Assembly (NCBI GenBank): GCA_048465415.1
Contig: DBFWLO010000024.1
Location: forward strand, 1-64,000
From: Scatosoma sp048465415
Lineage (GTDB): Bacteria > Bacillota > Clostridia > Christensenellales > Borkfalkiaceae
Reading direction: 5' to 3'
Length of the DNA stretch: 64,000 nt
Position numbers and translations under genes: made by a program. The notes under the pieces are model-generated. The model made no database searches. It was not told where the DNA came from and saw only the letters and a program-made list of their open reading frames with translations. Positions 42,837 to 51,210 of the stretch are shown here, piece by piece. Positions within the stretch are counted from its first letter, which is position 1, and each line of letters opens with the position of its first letter.

Positions 42837-44052
42837 TTTTTAACCCCTCACAATTTTTCTTTTGCTCTCGTATTTGTATGAAAAAAATTAAAAAATAGAA
42901 ATATGTGCTTTTAGAATAATATGATACGGCTCCATAATCCATAATTAATTGTAAGATAATCAATATAAGACAAATAGAGGTAGTATCGTTTTTTCCTTTT
43001 CTATATTGAAATAATTTAAATACAATATATATATATATACTATAATAACACAGAGTCCCGACTATTCCTCCACACGCAAGCAACTCTATATAATTATTAT
43101 GCAAATATGTGTCCATACCAAACTGGATTGTTAACTGTCCGGAGTTACCTATTCCAATACCTAAAATTGGTGTTTTCAAGAACTGTTCAATCCCCGCCTG
43201 TTTGTAATGTTCTCTTTTTAGCGCAGATGAATCTATTTCACCTTTTCCTGTCAACAAATTGATTAAGCCTTCCATTCGTTGATTAATTCCAGAAAATATA
43301 GGTATATTAGCCAGTAAGCGTATAATCAGATATGCTAATATCAAAATTATAAATATCTTCACCAAGTTTTTAACAATACTTTTTGTAGCATATCTAGAAT
43401 AGAAAACAAGAAATATTCCTGCAATTAATAGGACTAATGCTTTTCTGCTTCCAGAAGTGGCTATTAAAATTGCTGCGGGAAGAAGAAAAATGATTGTCCA
43501 CAAATTTTTCTTATATAATAGCTGATAAACTGTAATTATGCAAGCCAATGCGGATAGCATTGCAATAGAATTTATATTCGCAAATGAATTATCTAACCTT
43601 TGCGATTGACTGATAGTATTTTTAATAATATCAAATCCATAAAAAGCGAACGCATATAATGTTACGACAAATCCCGCCCACATAACTGCTTGAATTAGTC
43701 GTTGTGCTGTTCCAAATTTTTGATAATGAGTATATATAAGAGAAATACAGACTAACAATTCGAAAATTGTTATGCCTTTTTCAACAGCCGCACCTTTATT
43801 CTTCGCCCATATAGACGATAACAAACAAAAAAATGAAAATCCCAAAATCAATAAATGAAATGGTTCTATTTTAAACGCTATCCGAAAATTATTTTGTATA
43901 ACTGATAGAAAAAAAATAACTATAGTTATTACAAACAACAAATAACTAACCCAACTTTTTGTATCAAATATATAAAAGGAAGCAAAAAGACATACAGTTA
44001 ATATCCATATAATTTTTTCTGTTAATGTTGCTTTGCTCTTAATGGTATTCAT
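42784..44052 (-). CDS. wzy: Wzy/O-antigen-ligase-like polysaccharide polymerase
   Basis: 422 residues with about 11-12 hydrophobic segments and one larger extracellular loop, the topology of the Wzy/WaaL family. The loop contains EHYKQAGIEQFLKTPILGIG and IGNSGQLTIQF followed by YLHNNYIELLACGG; the G-x-G plus H-N-x-x-x-x-L pattern is the usual signature. It would join repeat units exported by Wzx. Codes in the AT-rich middle of the island, 2 bp after the GT4 gene. Confidence 0.85.
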   Translation of the reverse strand: MNTIKSKATLTEKIIWILTVCLFASFYIFDTKSWVSYLLFVITIVIFFLSVIQNNFRIAFKIEPFHLLILGFSFFCLLSSIWAKNKGAAVEKGITIFELLVCISLIYTHYQKFGTAQRLIQAVMWAGFVVTLYAFAFYGFDIIKNTISQSQRLDNSFANINSIAMLSALACIITVYQLLYKKNLWTIIFLLPAAILIATSGSRKALVLLIAGIFLVFYSRYATKSIVKNLVKIFIILILAYLIIRLLANIPIFSGINQRMEGLINLLTGKGEIDSSALKREHYKQAGIEQFLKTPILGIGIGNSGQLTIQFGMDTYLHNNYIELLACGGIVGTLCYYSIYIYIVFKLFQYRKGKNDTTSICLILIILQLIMDYGAVSYYSKSTYFYFLIFFIQIREQKKNCEGLKSEVKENYCCREKIYNSI

Positions 44053-44054
44053 TC

Positions 44055-45158
44055 TTATTCCCTTTCAAAAATTAAATCCGTGAACAACTTCGCGGTATCA
44101 TTTATATCATAACCTTTATCTTTCACTATTTGAGGGTAAGGTGTTCTATCTCTATCTTTAAAACTCAAAGTAGTTCTTGCCCAATCTTCACATGAAGCTT
44201 TTAGACTCTTATAATGTATAAGCTCCGTTAGTTGTGCTTCCCGCGTTATTTTATCAGATATTACACAAGGTAATCCCGTCGCTTGCGCTTCAACAACTGT
44301 ATTCGGCATTCCTTCATAAAGGGAGGGAAAAACAAAAACGTCCATAGCGGATAATAAGGCAGGAATATCCGAACGAATACCTGTAAAAATAACTTTTTCA
44401 GTTAAACCAAATTCAGAAATTTTTTTTCGAATTTGGCTTTCAAGCTCACCTTTTCCCACCAGTAATAAAATACTATCATTTCTTATTTTTTCAATCTCAT
44501 TAAAAATATCAATCAAAAAATTATGATTTTTTTGTTGATTGAATCTTCCAATATGCCCCACCAAAAATTTATTTTCTATATGAAATTCCTTACGAATCTC
44601 TGCTCTTGCTTGTTCATCATATTTATAATAAGTTAAATCTATTCCATTATGCAATATCTTTGCTTTTCCCTTTTTTACACAATCCTTTCCAAACATAAAT
44701 TCGGCGGCCTCTGTCGACGGAGCTATTTTTACATTTGCAAAAAGGTGAGGCATAAATTTAGAAATACTATGCACCATTTTTTCTTTCTTATTTCCGCTTA
44801 CACTATCAGAATTACTTGATCTAAATGCTGTTATCTTTGCTCCACCAAATTTTGCAGCTAAAAGCTCTAATGCCGACATGGAATTTTGTGAGACTCTTAA
44901 TACATACTTATATTGTTTCTTCTTAACTAATTGCTTTATACTATTAAAATTTTTTAGAAGTCCTGAACTTTTAGGCGAAATATGAAAAATTTTTCCTCCC
45001 ATAGAAAGTATCTCATCATCATATGCACCAGCGTTTTCTATTCCCACTGCAAAATCCATTTGATATTGAGTTTTATCCAATTTTCGATAAATTTTCATGA
45101 GAAAAGTTTCTGCTCCACCAATGTTCATCCCTCCCAATATACATAATAATTTTTTCAC
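44055..45158 (-). CDS. GT4-family glycosyltransferase
   Basis: 367 residues from a GTG start preceded by AAAGGA. GT-B fold: the N-terminal GGMNIGGAETFLMKIYRKL loop binds the acceptor side. HIGRFNQQKNHNFLIDIFNE and DVFVFPSLYEGMPNTVVEAQ followed by ATGLPCVIS are the C-terminal nucleotide-sugar site with the E-x7-E pattern. It adds a sugar to the lipid-linked repeat unit at the cytoplasmic face. It lies between the C5-epimerase-like gene and the polymerase gene with gaps of 2-3 bp. Confidence 0.9.
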   Translation of the reverse strand: MKKLLCILGGMNIGGAETFLMKIYRKLDKTQYQMDFAVGIENAGAYDDEILSMGGKIFHISPKSSGLLKNFNSIKQLVKKKQYKYVLRVSQNSMSALELLAAKFGGAKITAFRSSNSDSVSGNKKEKMVHSISKFMPHLFANVKIAPSTEAAEFMFGKDCVKKGKAKILHNGIDLTYYKYDEQARAEIRKEFHIENKFLVGHIGRFNQQKNHNFLIDIFNEIEKIRNDSILLLVGKGELESQIRKKISEFGLTEKVIFTGIRSDIPALLSAMDVFVFPSLYEGMPNTVVEAQATGLPCVISDKITREAQLTELIHYKSLKASCEDWARTTLSFKDRDRTPYPQIVKDKGYDINDTAKLFTDLIFERE

Positions 45159-45161
45159 TTT

Positions 45162-46070
45162 TTAATCCTTTTCAAAAATCTTTTGCATCGATTTTTTTAT
45201 AAAAGCTTTTTTTCTATTCCAAAATTTTAAAGAATACTGTTTAAAGTTATTATAACACAGGGATATATTCTCGCCTGGATAAATCATAAGTACGGCTTCT
45301 AATTGCGCTATATGGAGATTATGATAAAAAGGACTAGTAATTTTTTTTCCGTTATCATACATTGACCAATATCCATTATCAAATGAACTAATTTTTCTTT
45401 CCAATGAATCTAATGATTGATTTAAAATTTTTTTATAGGAAATATCCTCAATACTTAAGTCATAGATACCAAAAATCGAAAAAATCCAACCATTAAGTAC
45501 GTAAGGCTTATTAGTAAATTCATATAAAATGACGTCGTCTTTAATGTATTCTGCCGTTCCACCATTTTCTTTCGGTATAAGCATAAAATTAATGGCTTTT
45601 TTTGTTGCATCTAGGTAAATACTATCACCATATTGTTTATATGCTCTAATTAATAATGAGGCTCCTTCACCTTGGCACATGGAACTATATGGTGCTTCTG
45701 GATAAATAAATCCAAAATTGTTCCAAGCGCCCAAACAGTTTTGATTATTAATTGCCCAATCTACACATTTTTTAAATTGTGTCAAATATCGTTCCTCATG
45801 TGTTAAAAGGAATAAGTCGTATGCACCTAAACCATATTGAAAAATAGCAATAGGAAATACAACAATTCCCGCTTTCTCATCAGTAGTAAGAGGCAATTCA
45901 CCTCTATCAATTAATTCAGGTTGCTTTGTAACCTTTTCTGTTAGATTATTGAAATATCCTTTTATTTCTCCTGGAATAAAACATTTACCAAAATCCTGAT
46001 TCACATGCAAGATACTTTTACCTGAAAGCATTTTGAACCATTTTTTTATATTATAAAAACTGAGTCCCAT
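45162..46070 (-). CDS. D-glucuronyl C5-epimerase-like protein
   Basis: 302 residues. The centre follows the C-terminal domain of glucuronyl C5-epimerases: FPIAIFQYGLGAYDLFLLTH, then WAINNQNCLGAWNNFG, and a set of aromatic-rich helices of an alpha/alpha barrel (YVLNGWIFSIFGIYDLS; NLHIAQLEAVLMIYP). Known members turn glucuronate into iduronate in heparan-type chains, and bacterial homologues occur in capsule loci. With the UDP-GlcA-making enzymes of this island it predicts epimerised uronic acids. It lacks a signal peptide, so it probably acts inside the cell, unusual for polymer-level epimerisation; it could act on lipid-linked units. Confidence 0.75.
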   Translation of the reverse strand: MGLSFYNIKKWFKMLSGKSILHVNQDFGKCFIPGEIKGYFNNLTEKVTKQPELIDRGELPLTTDEKAGIVVFPIAIFQYGLGAYDLFLLTHEERYLTQFKKCVDWAINNQNCLGAWNNFGFIYPEAPYSSMCQGEGASLLIRAYKQYGDSIYLDATKKAINFMLIPKENGGTAEYIKDDVILYEFTNKPYVLNGWIFSIFGIYDLSIEDISYKKILNQSLDSLERKISSFDNGYWSMYDNGKKITSPFYHNLHIAQLEAVLMIYPGENISLCYNNFKQYSLKFWNRKKAFIKKSMQKIFEKD

Positions 46071-46094
46071 GATTAATTTTAAATATTCCTCACG

Positions 46095-46370
46095 ATTATT
46101 TTATCTCCTGAAAAATTTCGTGCCATTTCGGCACAATTTTTTTCTATCTCATTAGAAGTTTAAAGATAGTCTTTAGCCTTTCCGATTTTTTACCTAAGAC
46201 AATCATAATCACCTAATCAGAAACCCTATCTTGTGACATTTTTAATAAAAATATCTTCATAGTTTTTCCATTTGCTCATGCTCACAGGCACGCTCGCGAC
46301 ATTTACGTCAATAATGGTTCCCGCTATTCTTTCAGCACAGTAATACTTTTTTTTCGGTGCTATAATTCCA
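46095..46370 (-). pseudogene. Decayed GT4-type glycosyltransferase remnant
   Basis: In one minus frame I read AGTIIDVNVASVPVSMSKWK, then NYEDIFIKNVT, stops, and KNCAEMARNFSG. This parallels PGTVIDAYAAGIPVIGTKWE and NFDDIIVSKIT in the intact glycosyltransferase at 47033-48076. Several in-frame stops and an internal deletion rule out function. It is the third copy of this glycosyltransferase type in a row. Confidence 0.7.
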
Positions 46371-46494
46371 CCTTACTTTATATACGTTGGAAACTAGCTT
46401 TGTAACTTCTCAAAATGAAAGTTTTAATCTTCATCTATCGAACCATATATAGAAAGCTCCTTTCTCTTTGCCCACATAGCTTTAGAGAACTCCT

Positions 46495-47040
46495 TTATAA
46501 TTTTTCAAACAAACACTTTATAGCATTTTTCGGCGAATACTTATATGCATGTTGCAAGCAGTGCCGCTTCATTCCATCTATAAATTCTTGTTGGTTGGAA
46601 ATATCTAACAATATTTTTGATAACGTCTCAATATTTTTAGCGGGAAATATCCAACCAGTTATTCCATTTTGAATAATTTCTCCGTTATATTTCCAATCGC
46701 TTGCAATAACGGGCACTCCTGCTGCCATAGCGTCGATTAATGTTCCGGCAAATCCCTCGCCTTCATAATATGTGGGAAACAGAAGCACATAATAATTCTT
46801 TAACGTCTCTACGCTTTGATCGTAAGGAATAATTCCTATATATTTGACATAAGAAGGAAAAGCTTTTTTTAGATTTTCGAACCACTCCGTCTGATTGGGG
46901 TCCACTTGTCCATATATATCTAACTGATATACCGTTCGACCAATAAGCTCATTAATCTTTTTTACAGCTTGGACTGCGTCTTCGATTCCTTTTTCTTTCA
47001 TAACACGAGAAAAGGTACATACTTTTAAAGGTTTATAGTA
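46495..47040 (-). pseudogene. 3' half of a GT4-type glycosyltransferase joined to a poly-G tract
   Basis: The frame runs from the G10 tract (47050-47041) to 46495: YYKPLKVCTFSRVMKEKGIE, YQLDIYGQV, VLLFPTYYEGEGFAGTLIDA, ending KCLFEKL. It is homologous to residues about 190-340 of the adjacent glycosyltransferase and lacks the N-terminal acceptor domain, so alone it cannot be a full enzyme, although an ATG at 47001 could start translation. If the tract had 9 or 12 G residues, the upstream gene would read straight into this frame. It is either a phase-variable fusion partner, a recombination remnant or an assembly joint. Confidence 0.7.
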
Positions 47041-48076
47041 CCCCCCCCCCGATCAGTGTTCCAACTACCGTGTGAGCAGAAAAGTCTACGGCTTTTTTAA
47101 GACATGCTGATTTCATATCAATAAACTCCGTAGGCTTTTCGGAAGCCTTTCTCAAAACTTGCAAAAGATCCTCATAATCGTTAAATCTAACTTCTATTCC
47201 TGTAATCTTTGAAACGATAATATCGTCGAAGTTTTCCCATTTTGTACCGATCACTGGAATTCCCGCGGCGTAAGCATCTATAACGGTTCCCGGAATACCT
47301 TCTGTATAAAATTTTGTTGGAAACAGCAATGCAAAATATTCTTTAAGAGTTTCTGTACTTTGCTCGTAAGGAATTACTCCCTTATATCTGATGTACTCCG
47401 GAAAAGATTTTTGTAAATTATCAAACCATTCCTTTTGTTTGACTTCTACTTGTCCGTATATATCCAGTTCAAAAACTGTTCGTCCTTTTTCTTGATTAAT
47501 AACACGAACGGCGTTTACCGCTTCTTCTATTCCTTTTTCTTTCATGACGCGAGAAAACGTACAAAGTTTATAAGGTTCCGCATCGGGATATATCAATTCT
47601 TCGGGGTTCAATATTTTCAGATCTTTACAATTCGGCATAATGATAACATTAACAAATCCTATCGCGTCGAGGGCTTTTTTCATAGCGTTCGTTTCTACGT
47701 AGATGTAATCAAATTTTTTCAACTGGTTGGAAAGGCGCAATTTTTTTGTTAAAAATTCGGGAAGCCACCCTCCAATAACGATATAATGAAGTTTCCTTTG
47801 AAAAAAACGATTCCAAAACAGAAGCACCGGTGTAAAGAATCTAATCCCGTTATGAGCAGGTAGCATTATTACGTTTTTACATTTTTTTAAAAGTCCCATG
47901 CTGCCAAACGCGCATTTAATAAGAGCTTTCTTTCCCCCGTAGGTATCTATCGTTAAAACTTCTTCTTCTCCCAATTGGCGTTTCAGCTCTGTTGTTATTA
48001 TCTTTGTTTTTACTGTTTGTCCATCTAGAAATACTTCTTCTCCTCCATAGTGCCCGATAATCCCAACTCTTCGCAT
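47033..48076 (-). CDS. GT4-family glycosyltransferase ending in a poly-G tract
   Basis: 347 residues from the ATG at 48076, which overlaps the dehydrogenase stop as TAATG and has TTGGAG; a TTG at 48088 is less likely. N-terminal domain: VGIIGHYGGEEVFLDGQTVK. C-terminal donor-site domain: LCTFSRVMKEKGIEEAVNAV, FPTKFYTEGIPGTVIDAYAA. The last residues LIGGGVL are encoded by the G10 tract and the stop just beyond it, so the C-terminus depends on tract length. A homologous half-gene follows directly. It probably adds one sugar of the repeat unit. Confidence 0.85.
   Translation of the reverse strand: MRRVGIIGHYGGEEVFLDGQTVKTKIITTELKRQLGEEEVLTIDTYGGKKALIKCAFGSMGLLKKCKNVIMLPAHNGIRFFTPVLLFWNRFFQRKLHYIVIGGWLPEFLTKKLRLSNQLKKFDYIYVETNAMKKALDAIGFVNVIIMPNCKDLKILNPEELIYPDAEPYKLCTFSRVMKEKGIEEAVNAVRVINQEKGRTVFELDIYGQVEVKQKEWFDNLQKSFPEYIRYKGVIPYEQSTETLKEYFALLFPTKFYTEGIPGTVIDAYAAGIPVIGTKWENFDDIIVSKITGIEVRFNDYEDLLQVLRKASEKPTEFIDMKSACLKKAVDFSAHTVVGTLIGGGVL
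47041..47050 (-). repeat. G10 (plus-strand C10) tract at the glycosyltransferase junction
   Basis: Ten identical bases inside the 3' end of one glycosyltransferase and at the exact beginning of homology of the next. With ten, the upstream gene stops just after the tract (GTA CTA TAA); with nine or twelve it would be fused in frame to the downstream half. Confidence 0.9.
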
Positions 48077-49398
48077 TATAATCTCCAATAATTTATACTG
48101 CTCTTTTCGAGGTCCGCAATTTTGAATATTCCTTTTACGTCGATAAGTACTTTTTCTCTATTTGGTATATTTTTATATAATTTTTGGATTTCGGTCAGGC
48201 TCATGTTTCTAAATTCATTATGAGCTACGGCGAAAATAATACAATCAGCATCGGAGGCTTCGCTCATAGACTTAAGTTCAATTCCATATTCATGAAGAGC
48301 ATCGCGTTTGCTTGCCCATGAGTCAACAACTATGGGAGAAATCCCAAATTCAGTCAATCGATTATAAATATCGGCGACTTTACTGTTTCTTGTATCGGGG
48401 CAATTTTCTTTAAATGTCAAGCCAAGTATAACTACTTTGCTTTGAGCGGGAGCTTTACCTGCCTGTATCATTTTTTTAACAGCCGCATCTGCCACGTAAG
48501 CACCCATACTGTCATTGACAATACGACCATTTAATATAATTTGGCTATGATATCCCAGTTTTTCCGCCTCATAGGTAAAGTAATACGGGTCCACCCCGAT
48601 ACAATGGCCGCCGACAAGACCAGGTCTAAATCCCAATGCATTCCATTTAGTATTCATGCCGTCCACGACTTCGTTCGTATCTATGCCCATCCGATCAAAA
48701 ACCATAGCAAGCTCGTTCATAAAAGCAATATTAATGTCCCGCTGACTATTTTCCACAACCTTTACCGCTTCAGCCGTTTTAATATTAGAGACAGGATACG
48801 TACCAACTTTAATTACAATATCGTAAACAGATTTAATCTCTTTAAGAGATTCTGCATCACAGCCCGAAACTATTTTTCTGATATTTTCAAGACGATGTAT
48901 TCTATCTCCTGGATTTATACGTTCGGGGCTATATCCTAATTTAAAATCCACACCACATTTCAATTTCGATTCATGTTCGAGAATAGGAAGACAAACGTCT
49001 TCCGTAACCCCAGGGTAGACGGTGGATTCGAAGACAACGATAGAACCCTTTGTAAGATTTCTGCCTATAATCTCACTTGCACCGATCACTGGAGTCAAAT
49101 CCGGCGTATGATCGGCATTCACGGGAGTAGGAACGGCAATAATATGAAATTTCGCTTTTTTTAAATCCGTTTCGTCGCAAGTAAATTGCACTACCGTATT
49201 TTTTATAACCTCATCGCCAACTTCATGCGTAGGGTCTACTCCGGATTTATATAAGTCAATTTTTGCTTTGTTCAAATCAAAGCCTATCACATTAACTCCT
49301 TCTTTTGCAAAAGCAACCGCAATCGGCATACCTACATAACCGAGACCTACCACTGATAAGTTTTCTTCTTTATTTATAAGTTTTTCATAAAGCGACAT
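48076..49398 (-). CDS. WbpO/TviB-like UDP-N-acetylhexosamine 6-dehydrogenase
   Basis: 440 residues, AAGGAG site. NAD-binding LSVVGLGYVGMPIAVAFAKE; substrate region LGYSPERINPGDRIHRL; catalytic Cys in LVGGHCIGVDPYYFTYEAEK. The Cys motif GGHCIGVDPYY and the SPERINPGD segment are those of the UDP-GlcNAc/GalNAc dehydrogenases (WbpO/TviB) rather than UDP-glucose dehydrogenase. It would supply an N-acetylhexosaminuronic acid. This is the second nucleotide-sugar dehydrogenase of the island, without the HTH domain of the first. Confidence 0.88.
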   Translation of the reverse strand: MSLYEKLINKEENLSVVGLGYVGMPIAVAFAKEGVNVIGFDLNKAKIDLYKSGVDPTHEVGDEVIKNTVVQFTCDETDLKKAKFHIIAVPTPVNADHTPDLTPVIGASEIIGRNLTKGSIVVFESTVYPGVTEDVCLPILEHESKLKCGVDFKLGYSPERINPGDRIHRLENIRKIVSGCDAESLKEIKSVYDIVIKVGTYPVSNIKTAEAVKVVENSQRDINIAFMNELAMVFDRMGIDTNEVVDGMNTKWNALGFRPGLVGGHCIGVDPYYFTYEAEKLGYHSQIILNGRIVNDSMGAYVADAAVKKMIQAGKAPAQSKVVILGLTFKENCPDTRNSKVADIYNRLTEFGISPIVVDSWASKRDALHEYGIELKSMSEASDADCIIFAVAHNEFRNMSLTEIQKLYKNIPNREKVLIDVKGIFKIADLEKSSINYWRL

Positions 49399-49410
49399 AA
49401 GATTTTCTCC

Positions 49411-50430
49411 TTAAATCTTTTTCGGTGAATAATCATTTTTTCTATATTTTTTAGAAAATAATAAAAATACTCCTTTCAACGAACCGATCCCATAATTCAC
49501 ATGAAATAAAGGAAAAAGTATCAATAAAAGAAAGAATTCTTTTATCCCATTACATTGTCTCGCTGAAAATAGGATATCTAAACCCAGGTATAATAAACAT
49601 TCCAGTCCTAACAAACCCCAACACGGCCACCATAAAAACCCTAGGAGAAATAACATCATAATCGACACAACAAAACTCAACGGAATAAAGTGTCTAAGCC
49701 CCATAGAGCCAGGACATAATTTCATTGTAATTATATTCCACTCTCCATTTTTTCTAGCCATTTGACAGATACTTTGAATAGTGTCCCTGCAGTAATACGA
49801 TAAATGGATATCTTTCGCAAGATATATTTTTCCGCCATTTTTTCGGATACGATAATTCATCTCGTTATCCTGATTCCTTACAAGTCTTTCATCATACCCG
49901 CCGTATTTAGAAAAAACCTCACGTTTAAACGCGCCAAAGGGAACCGTATCTACGTAGCCGCTTTTTCCGTTTGTCCTAAATTGAGAGTTTCCTACTCCAA
50001 ATTTGGAAGATAACATTTTCGCGATAGCATTGCCTATTATTCCATGAGACTTAGTTTCTGCAACTCCGCCGACATTTTCAGCGTCCGTATTATCTAAATA
50101 ATAGACGCACTTAGAAATATAGTCTATTGCATAATCAGCATGGGCATCCAGCCGTACAATATATTTGCCTTTAGCTTCCGCAATACCGATATTCATTGCA
50201 TAAGGAACGATTTTATTCGGATTACTATATATACGAATTAGATTAGGAAACTTTTCAGAATAATCTTTTAATATTTCTACAGTTCTATCTTTTGAATTCC
50301 CGTCGACAAATATCCATTCCATATTTTCCCTAGAATAGTCTTGCAACAAAAGAGATTGTATACACTTATCTATATACTTTTCCTCGTTATAAACCGGCAT
50401 AACAACGGAAACAATAGTTGACATATTCAT
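49411..50430 (-). CDS. GT2-family glycosyltransferase, ExoA-like
   Basis: 339 residues. GT-A fold: SVVMPVYNEEKYIDKCIQSL, IFVDGNSKDRTVEIL and the metal-binding DAHADY (D-x-D-like). VDTVPFGAFKREVFSKYGGY and NQDNEMNYRIRKNGGKI are typical of succinoglycan ExoA-type enzymes. Two or three hydrophobic segments near the C-terminus hold it in the membrane. It overlaps the upstream sugar-transferase gene by TAATG. Likely adds the second sugar to the undecaprenyl-linked primer. Confidence 0.88.
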   Translation of the reverse strand: MNMSTIVSVVMPVYNEEKYIDKCIQSLLLQDYSRENMEWIFVDGNSKDRTVEILKDYSEKFPNLIRIYSNPNKIVPYAMNIGIAEAKGKYIVRLDAHADYAIDYISKCVYYLDNTDAENVGGVAETKSHGIIGNAIAKMLSSKFGVGNSQFRTNGKSGYVDTVPFGAFKREVFSKYGGYDERLVRNQDNEMNYRIRKNGGKIYLAKDIHLSYYCRDTIQSICQMARKNGEWNIITMKLCPGSMGLRHFIPLSFVVSIMMLFLLGFLWWPCWGLLGLECLLYLGLDILFSARQCNGIKEFFLLLILFPLFHVNYGIGSLKGVFLLFSKKYRKNDYSPKKI

Positions 50431-51197
50431 TAGTTTTCTCCGTTTTTATCTTCTTTTTCTTCATTCAAATTTTCTATTCCTTGAACTGATTGTATATTGT
50501 AATTGCCCTTGTACTCTTTCCCCATCACAGCAAAAAGCGTCATGAACATAAGTTTGATATCATTCCAAAAGCTAAAATCCTTTATCCCTTTTAGATTCCA
50601 TTTCATCTTCTGCGGCAAAATTTCTTCAAGATAAACTTCATCTGCATTCTCCGCCGACTCTAATAATTTATCCTCGTCTTTATAGTAGATAGAAGTTAAA
50701 TTTGTTACACCTGCGGGAAGAAGTAACGTGGCTTTCATTTCAGGCGTATATTTTTCTACGTACTTGGTGACTTCAGGGCGGACCCCGATAAATGTCATCT
50801 TTCCTCTAAAAACGTCTATCAACTGCGCAACTTCATCAAGTCGGCATTTTCTAATAAACTTACCAACTTTCGTAATACGCTCGTCATTGCTAATTGTCAC
50901 CTGCGTTCCTATTTTATCGGCATCTTGAACCATTGTTCTAAACTTAAAAATCCGGAACTTTTTTCCGTACCTTGTTACTCTTTCTTGTCTATAAAATACC
51001 GGTCCTCTCGAATCAATTTTTATTGCGACAGCCAAAATAAGAAACAACGGCGACAAGATAATCAGCATAAGAGCGCTGATAAATATATCAAATACTCTTT
51101 TGAAAAATAGAGAGCACCTTTTATGTCGTAAAATCTCATAATACGGTTTTACTTCCTCTGTCTGCATATCGGCAGGCAGTTGTTCCCATTTTTTCAT
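50430..51197 (-). CDS. Initiating undecaprenyl-phosphate sugar-1-phosphate transferase
   Basis: 255 residues. One hydrophobic segment (DIFISALMLIILSPLFLILA) precedes the conserved core of bacterial sugar transferases: KIDSRGPVFYRQERVTRYGK, FRIFKFRTMVQDAD, RKCRLDEVAQLIDVFRGKMT and FIGVRPE. This short, single-helix architecture is like PglC-type phosphoglycosyl transferases, lacking the extra N-terminal helices of WbaP/WcaJ. It loads the first sugar phosphate onto undecaprenyl phosphate, starting repeat-unit synthesis. Second gene of the right operon. Confidence 0.9.
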   Translation of the reverse strand: MKKWEQLPADMQTEEVKPYYEILRHKRCSLFFKRVFDIFISALMLIILSPLFLILAVAIKIDSRGPVFYRQERVTRYGKKFRIFKFRTMVQDADKIGTQVTISNDERITKVGKFIRKCRLDEVAQLIDVFRGKMTFIGVRPEVTKYVEKYTPEMKATLLLPAGVTNLTSIYYKDEDKLLESAENADEVYLEEILPQKMKWNLKGIKDFSFWNDIKLMFMTLFAVMGKEYKGNYNIQSVQGIENLNEEKEDKNGEN

Positions 51198-51210
51198 AAC
51201 CTTCTTCTCA

